Assembly (NCBI GenBank): GCA_021205255.1
Contig: JAJPXW010000353.1
Location: 1-7,961, forward strand
Reading direction: 5' to 3'
DNA from: Burkholderiales bacterium
GTDB taxonomy: Bacteria; Pseudomonadota; Gammaproteobacteria; Burkholderiales; Burkholderiaceae_F
DNA length: 7,961 nt
In this document: positions 6,222 to 7,961 of the stretch, piece by piece
How the letters are laid out: every line of letters starts with the position of its first letter
How positions within the stretch are numbered: position 1 is the first letter of the stretch
Translations under genes and position numbers: made by a program
Notes under the pieces: generated by a model
The model's input: only the letters and a program-made list of their open reading frames with translations
Told to the model about the DNA's origin: nothing
Database searches by the model: none

Positions 6222-6998
6222 ATGACCACTACAGAATTCACAATTAAAGGAAGTTCAGGCAATCTCGCCTGCAAACTAATCACACCTGTCGAAGCGCCAG
6301 AGCATGTAGTTATTTTCATGCATGGATTCGGCGCGGATATGAGCTGTTTGGACTGGTACGGTCCCATAACGGAAAGACTTTCCGAAGCTGAAATAGCGTC
6401 TCTGTATTTTGACTTCGATGGACATGGGAAGAGCGATGGGAAATTCGAGAACATGACTCCTGACAAGGAACTTCAGGATGCTGTAGAAGTACTTGGTTGG
6501 GCAGTTTCTCAGAAAGGCATGCGCGGAATAACGCTGTTAGGCCATTCTTTCGGTGGACTAGTTGCAGCAATGACTGCCGGCAGAATAAACGTACCGTGTG
6601 TATCCCAGGCCGTATTAATGGCGCCAGCTGCTTCCATGCGGGATTCGTGCCTTAGGGGTAATTTATGGGGCACAATATTTGATCCTTGGCATCCCCCTGC
6701 CACTATTCTTCTAAAGACCGAGGATGGAGATTTTACGGTGGGACGAGAATTTGTAGAAAACTTTCTCTTTCTACCAATTTACGAAACAGCGGCTAAATAC
6801 AAAGGCAAGACCTTAATTGTGCAAGGTTTGCAGGACACTGGAGTTCCATTTACTTATGCGGAACGGTTCCACGAAGTAATGGAGGGTTCGGAACTTCATT
6901 TAATTCCGGGCGCAGACCACCTTTTCACAAATCTCGTTGAACCTATATCTAAACTTATTGCCGATTGGATTATCCATCAGACTCAAGCAGGGGCCTAG
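6222..6998 (+). CDS. Alpha/beta-hydrolase, cinnamoyl/feruloyl-esterase-like
   Basis: A complete 258-residue cytosolic serine hydrolase with no signal peptide. It has the order and spacing of the small bacterial cinnamoyl esterases (the Lactobacillus johnsonii enzyme is about 249 residues). Visible parts are the oxyanion HGFGAD at 34-39, FDFDGHGKSDG at 63-73, nucleophile elbow GHSFGG with S109, acid D205 in GLQDTGVP, and base H233 in GADHLF. The lid insertion lies at about residues 138-190. Members of this group cleave ester bonds of hydroxycinnamates and other small aromatic or aliphatic esters, but substrate range cannot be read here and other carboxylesterase roles are possible. ATG 6222 is the only ATG available: the frame is open back to 6186, with a stop at 6183-6185, but holds no other standard start. 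It has no Shine-Dalgarno at normal distance. The gene is 52 bp after the RND pump on the same strand, so it may be read partly from that operon. Confidence 0.88.
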   Translation: MTTTEFTIKGSSGNLACKLITPVEAPEHVVIFMHGFGADMSCLDWYGPITERLSEAEIASLYFDFDGHGKSDGKFENMTPDKELQDAVEVLGWAVSQKGMRGITLLGHSFGGLVAAMTAGRINVPCVSQAVLMAPAASMRDSCLRGNLWGTIFDPWHPPATILLKTEDGDFTVGREFVENFLFLPIYETAAKYKGKTLIVQGLQDTGVPFTYAERFHEVMEGSELHLIPGADHLFTNLVEPISKLIADWIIHQTQAGA

Positions 6999-7045
6999 AG
7001 TCAAAATGGCTTAGTGATCTAAACAATAGGGGGAGAAGAAAGGAA

Positions 7046-7067
7046 AAGGAACTCAATTCCTTAGGAG
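7046..7067 (+). promoter_or_regulatory. Small hairpin abutting a strong Shine-Dalgarno of the microprotein gene
   Basis: AAGGAA (7046-7051) pairs with TTCCTT (7057-7062) around CTCAA. The strong Shine-Dalgarno AGGAG follows immediately at 7063-7067, six bases before ATG 7074. A 24-base all-purine run (7028-7051) with further AGGA-like sites precedes it. The ribosome site decides that the short ORF downstream is real. Confidence 0.5.
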
Positions 7068-7073
7068 CAGCAA

Positions 7074-7184
7074 ATGAGTGGTTGGTGGGTGGTTTTAATT
7101 ATCGTTAGCGCTGTCGCTATGGTCTGTGGCCTAGCGGTCGTTTATAACCAAGATCAGCAAGAAGATGATGACAATAACAAATAG
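7074..7184 (+). CDS. 36-residue single-pass membrane microprotein (unrecognised)
   Basis: A short ORF that I do not recognise. The 36 residues comprise a short N-terminus (MSG), an uninterrupted hydrophobic segment from W4 to Y24 (WWVVLIIVSAVAMVCGLAVV), and a polar, acidic tail with D27, E30, D31, D32 and D33 ending in Lys36. AGGAG six bases before the ATG is the best ribosome site in the window. A bidirectional terminator lies 70 bp after the stop. With no positive charge before the membrane helix and a strongly acidic tail, an orientation with the tail in the periplasm is plausible; this is inferred. Small membrane peptides of this shape often modulate a transporter or membrane complex, and the RND operon lies upstream, but no functional link is shown. 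It lies 75 bp after the hydrolase and could be the last gene of that unit. It is not one of the usual KdpF-, CydX- or AcrZ-like sequences that I can recall. Confidence 0.7.
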   Translation: MSGWWVVLIIVSAVAMVCGLAVVYNQDQQEDDDNNK

Positions 7185-7253
7185 AGACACTTTTAGATTG
7201 CAATAGGCCAATATCTTAATGAATTCGCACTCAAACTAAACTAAGACCAACAT

Positions 7254-7276
7254 AAAGCCTCCGCTTAGGAGGCTTT
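7254..7276. terminator. Bidirectional terminator between convergent genes
   Basis: AAAGCCTCC (7254-7262) and GGAGGCTTT (7268-7276) form a perfect 9-bp stem around GCTTA. It lies between the plus-strand microprotein gene and the minus-strand solute-binding protein gene, which ends at 7298. The stem ends in T on each strand, so it can stop transcription from both sides. The tracts beyond the stem are short. Confidence 0.75.
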
Positions 7277-7297
7277 GTTAATATTGTAAGTCAGCGC

Positions 7298-7961
7298 TTA
7301 CTTAATATATTCGTTTTCCCATTTCTCCATTTGGCCGTCTGACTTGATCTGTTTCATCCAGTCGTTAACCGCTTCCAAAAGCTTTGGATAATTTTTGTTC
7401 ATCAGAACGCCAAAATGATTTTCAGTAAATGGCTGATCTACTAATGGAGCCGCAACGTTTGGGTTGTCTTTGACGTATCTGCGAGCTTCCATAGTTTCAG
7501 TAATCATGACATCGGCTTTGCCTTCGCCAACCAATCCTGGAATCTCTGCATTTTGCTCATGCATTGTCAGCTTGGCGTTCGGTGTCATCTCCTTAGCGAA
7601 CTTTTCGTTAGTACCGCCTGGGTTATACATCACTACGACTTCTGGCTTATTAACGTCTTCTAACGTCTTGAACTGATCGGCTTTAGCCTTATTGACGAGA
7701 ATTGTCTTTCCGAAAGTTAAATAACCGTCCGACATGTTCATGACTTCCTGTCTAGCAGGAGTAACGGTGATTCCGCAAATGCCGACATCGAACTTATCGT
7801 CCATCGTATCTTGCTGGAGCGTCTTCCATGTAGTCGGTACATATTCAAGCTTCACGCCAAGGTATTTTGCCAGGGATTCAGCCATTTCAGCATCGAAACC
7901 TTCGTACTTGCCAGTTTCCTTATTGAGATAGCTCATTGGCTTATAGTCCCCTGTGCTGCCA
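7298..7961 (-). CDS. Family-3 periplasmic solute-binding protein, PheC-like; N-terminus beyond window
   Basis: The C-terminal ~220 residues of a periplasmic binding protein. The frame stays open to the window edge (GSTGDYKPMSYLN...), so the start and signal peptide lie outside, and the internal ATG at 7936 is not the start. Family-3 features are GDYKPMSY, YEGFDAEMAESLAKYLGVKLEYVPTTW, and the ligand-binding Arg in GITVTPARQEVMNMSDGYL (family rule: it contacts the ligand carboxylate). A PheC-type stretch follows, VVVMYNPGGTNEKFAKE, then GKADVMITETMEARRY. NPGGTNE is shared with cyclohexadienyl/arogenate dehydratases (PheC), periplasmic enzymes that evolved from this fold and act in phenylalanine synthesis. 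It could therefore be an amino-acid-binding ABC component or such a dehydratase, and the visible part does not settle which. Full length is probably 255-280 residues. It is transcribed toward the efflux region and is separated from it by the terminator at 7254-7276. No permease or ATPase gene is in the window. Confidence 0.9.
   Translation of the reverse strand, partial: GSTGDYKPMSYLNKETGKYEGFDAEMAESLAKYLGVKLEYVPTTWKTLQQDTMDDKFDVGICGITVTPARQEVMNMSDGYLTFGKTILVNKAKADQFKTLEDVNKPEVVVMYNPGGTNEKFAKEMTPNAKLTMHEQNAEIPGLVGEGKADVMITETMEARRYVKDNPNVAAPLVDQPFTENHFGVLMNKNYPKLLEAVNDWMKQIKSDGQMEKWENEYIK

Noticed and set aside
7734..7931. Plus-strand ORF opposite the solute-binding protein gene
   Set aside because: Shadow of a strongly supported minus-strand gene.
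1..7961. Defence system, mobile element or CRISPR array
   Set aside because: No nuclease, transposase, integrase, recombinase, terminal inverted repeats or regularly spaced repeats seen on either strand.

Overview
The window is an ordinary-looking stretch of a Gram-negative chromosome with moderately low GC. It carries a resistance-nodulation-division (RND) drug-efflux operon and unlinked metabolic or transport genes on either side. The organism is probably a proteobacterium: it has a lipoprotein RND adaptor, an HAE1-type pump and periplasmic solute-binding proteins. The long-form aminopeptidase P tail and the overall style would fit a gut-type betaproteobacterium such as the Sutterellaceae. 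That assignment is inference and rests on no rRNA or marker gene.

Layout, left to right. (1) 17-400 +: the C-terminal end of an M24-family Xaa-Pro aminopeptidase, interrupted on its 5' side by an in-frame TGA and lacking the catalytic His motif expected there. It is either a pseudogene remnant or a frameshifted copy. (2) 401-618: a 54-nt interrupted hairpin and two short tandem palindromes. (3) 619-1626 +: a complete YeiH-type (UPF0324, 'putative sulfate exporter') membrane protein. (4) 1627-1941: a 315-bp gap with an AT-rich imperfect hairpin and two operator-like palindromes before the efflux operon. (5) 1942-3051 and 3077-6169 +: periplasmic adaptor lipoprotein and RND pump, 25 bp apart, with no outer-membrane channel gene following. 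(6) 6188-6213: a perfect 26-nt palindrome between the pump and (7) 6222-6998 +, a cinnamoyl-esterase-like alpha/beta hydrolase. (8) 7074-7184 +: an overlooked 36-codon single-pass membrane microprotein with an excellent Shine-Dalgarno. (9) 7254-7276: a bidirectional terminator. (10) 7298-7961 -: the C-terminal ~220 residues of a family-3/PheC-like solute-binding protein that runs off the right edge.

How they fit together: adaptor and pump form one transport unit that must borrow a TolC-type channel from elsewhere. The adaptor keeps the R-L-S tip motif used for TolC docking. The esterase may be co-transcribed with the pump, partly gated by the palindrome, so ester cleavage and export of the resulting aromatic acids could be linked; this is a hypothesis only. 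I see no CRISPR array, insertion sequence, rRNA, tRNA, phage gene or toxin-antitoxin pair. I found no clear new multi-gene system. The most interesting items are the hairpin placed between a strong Shine-Dalgarno and the esterase start, the membrane microprotein, and the unusual polar switch loop of the pump.
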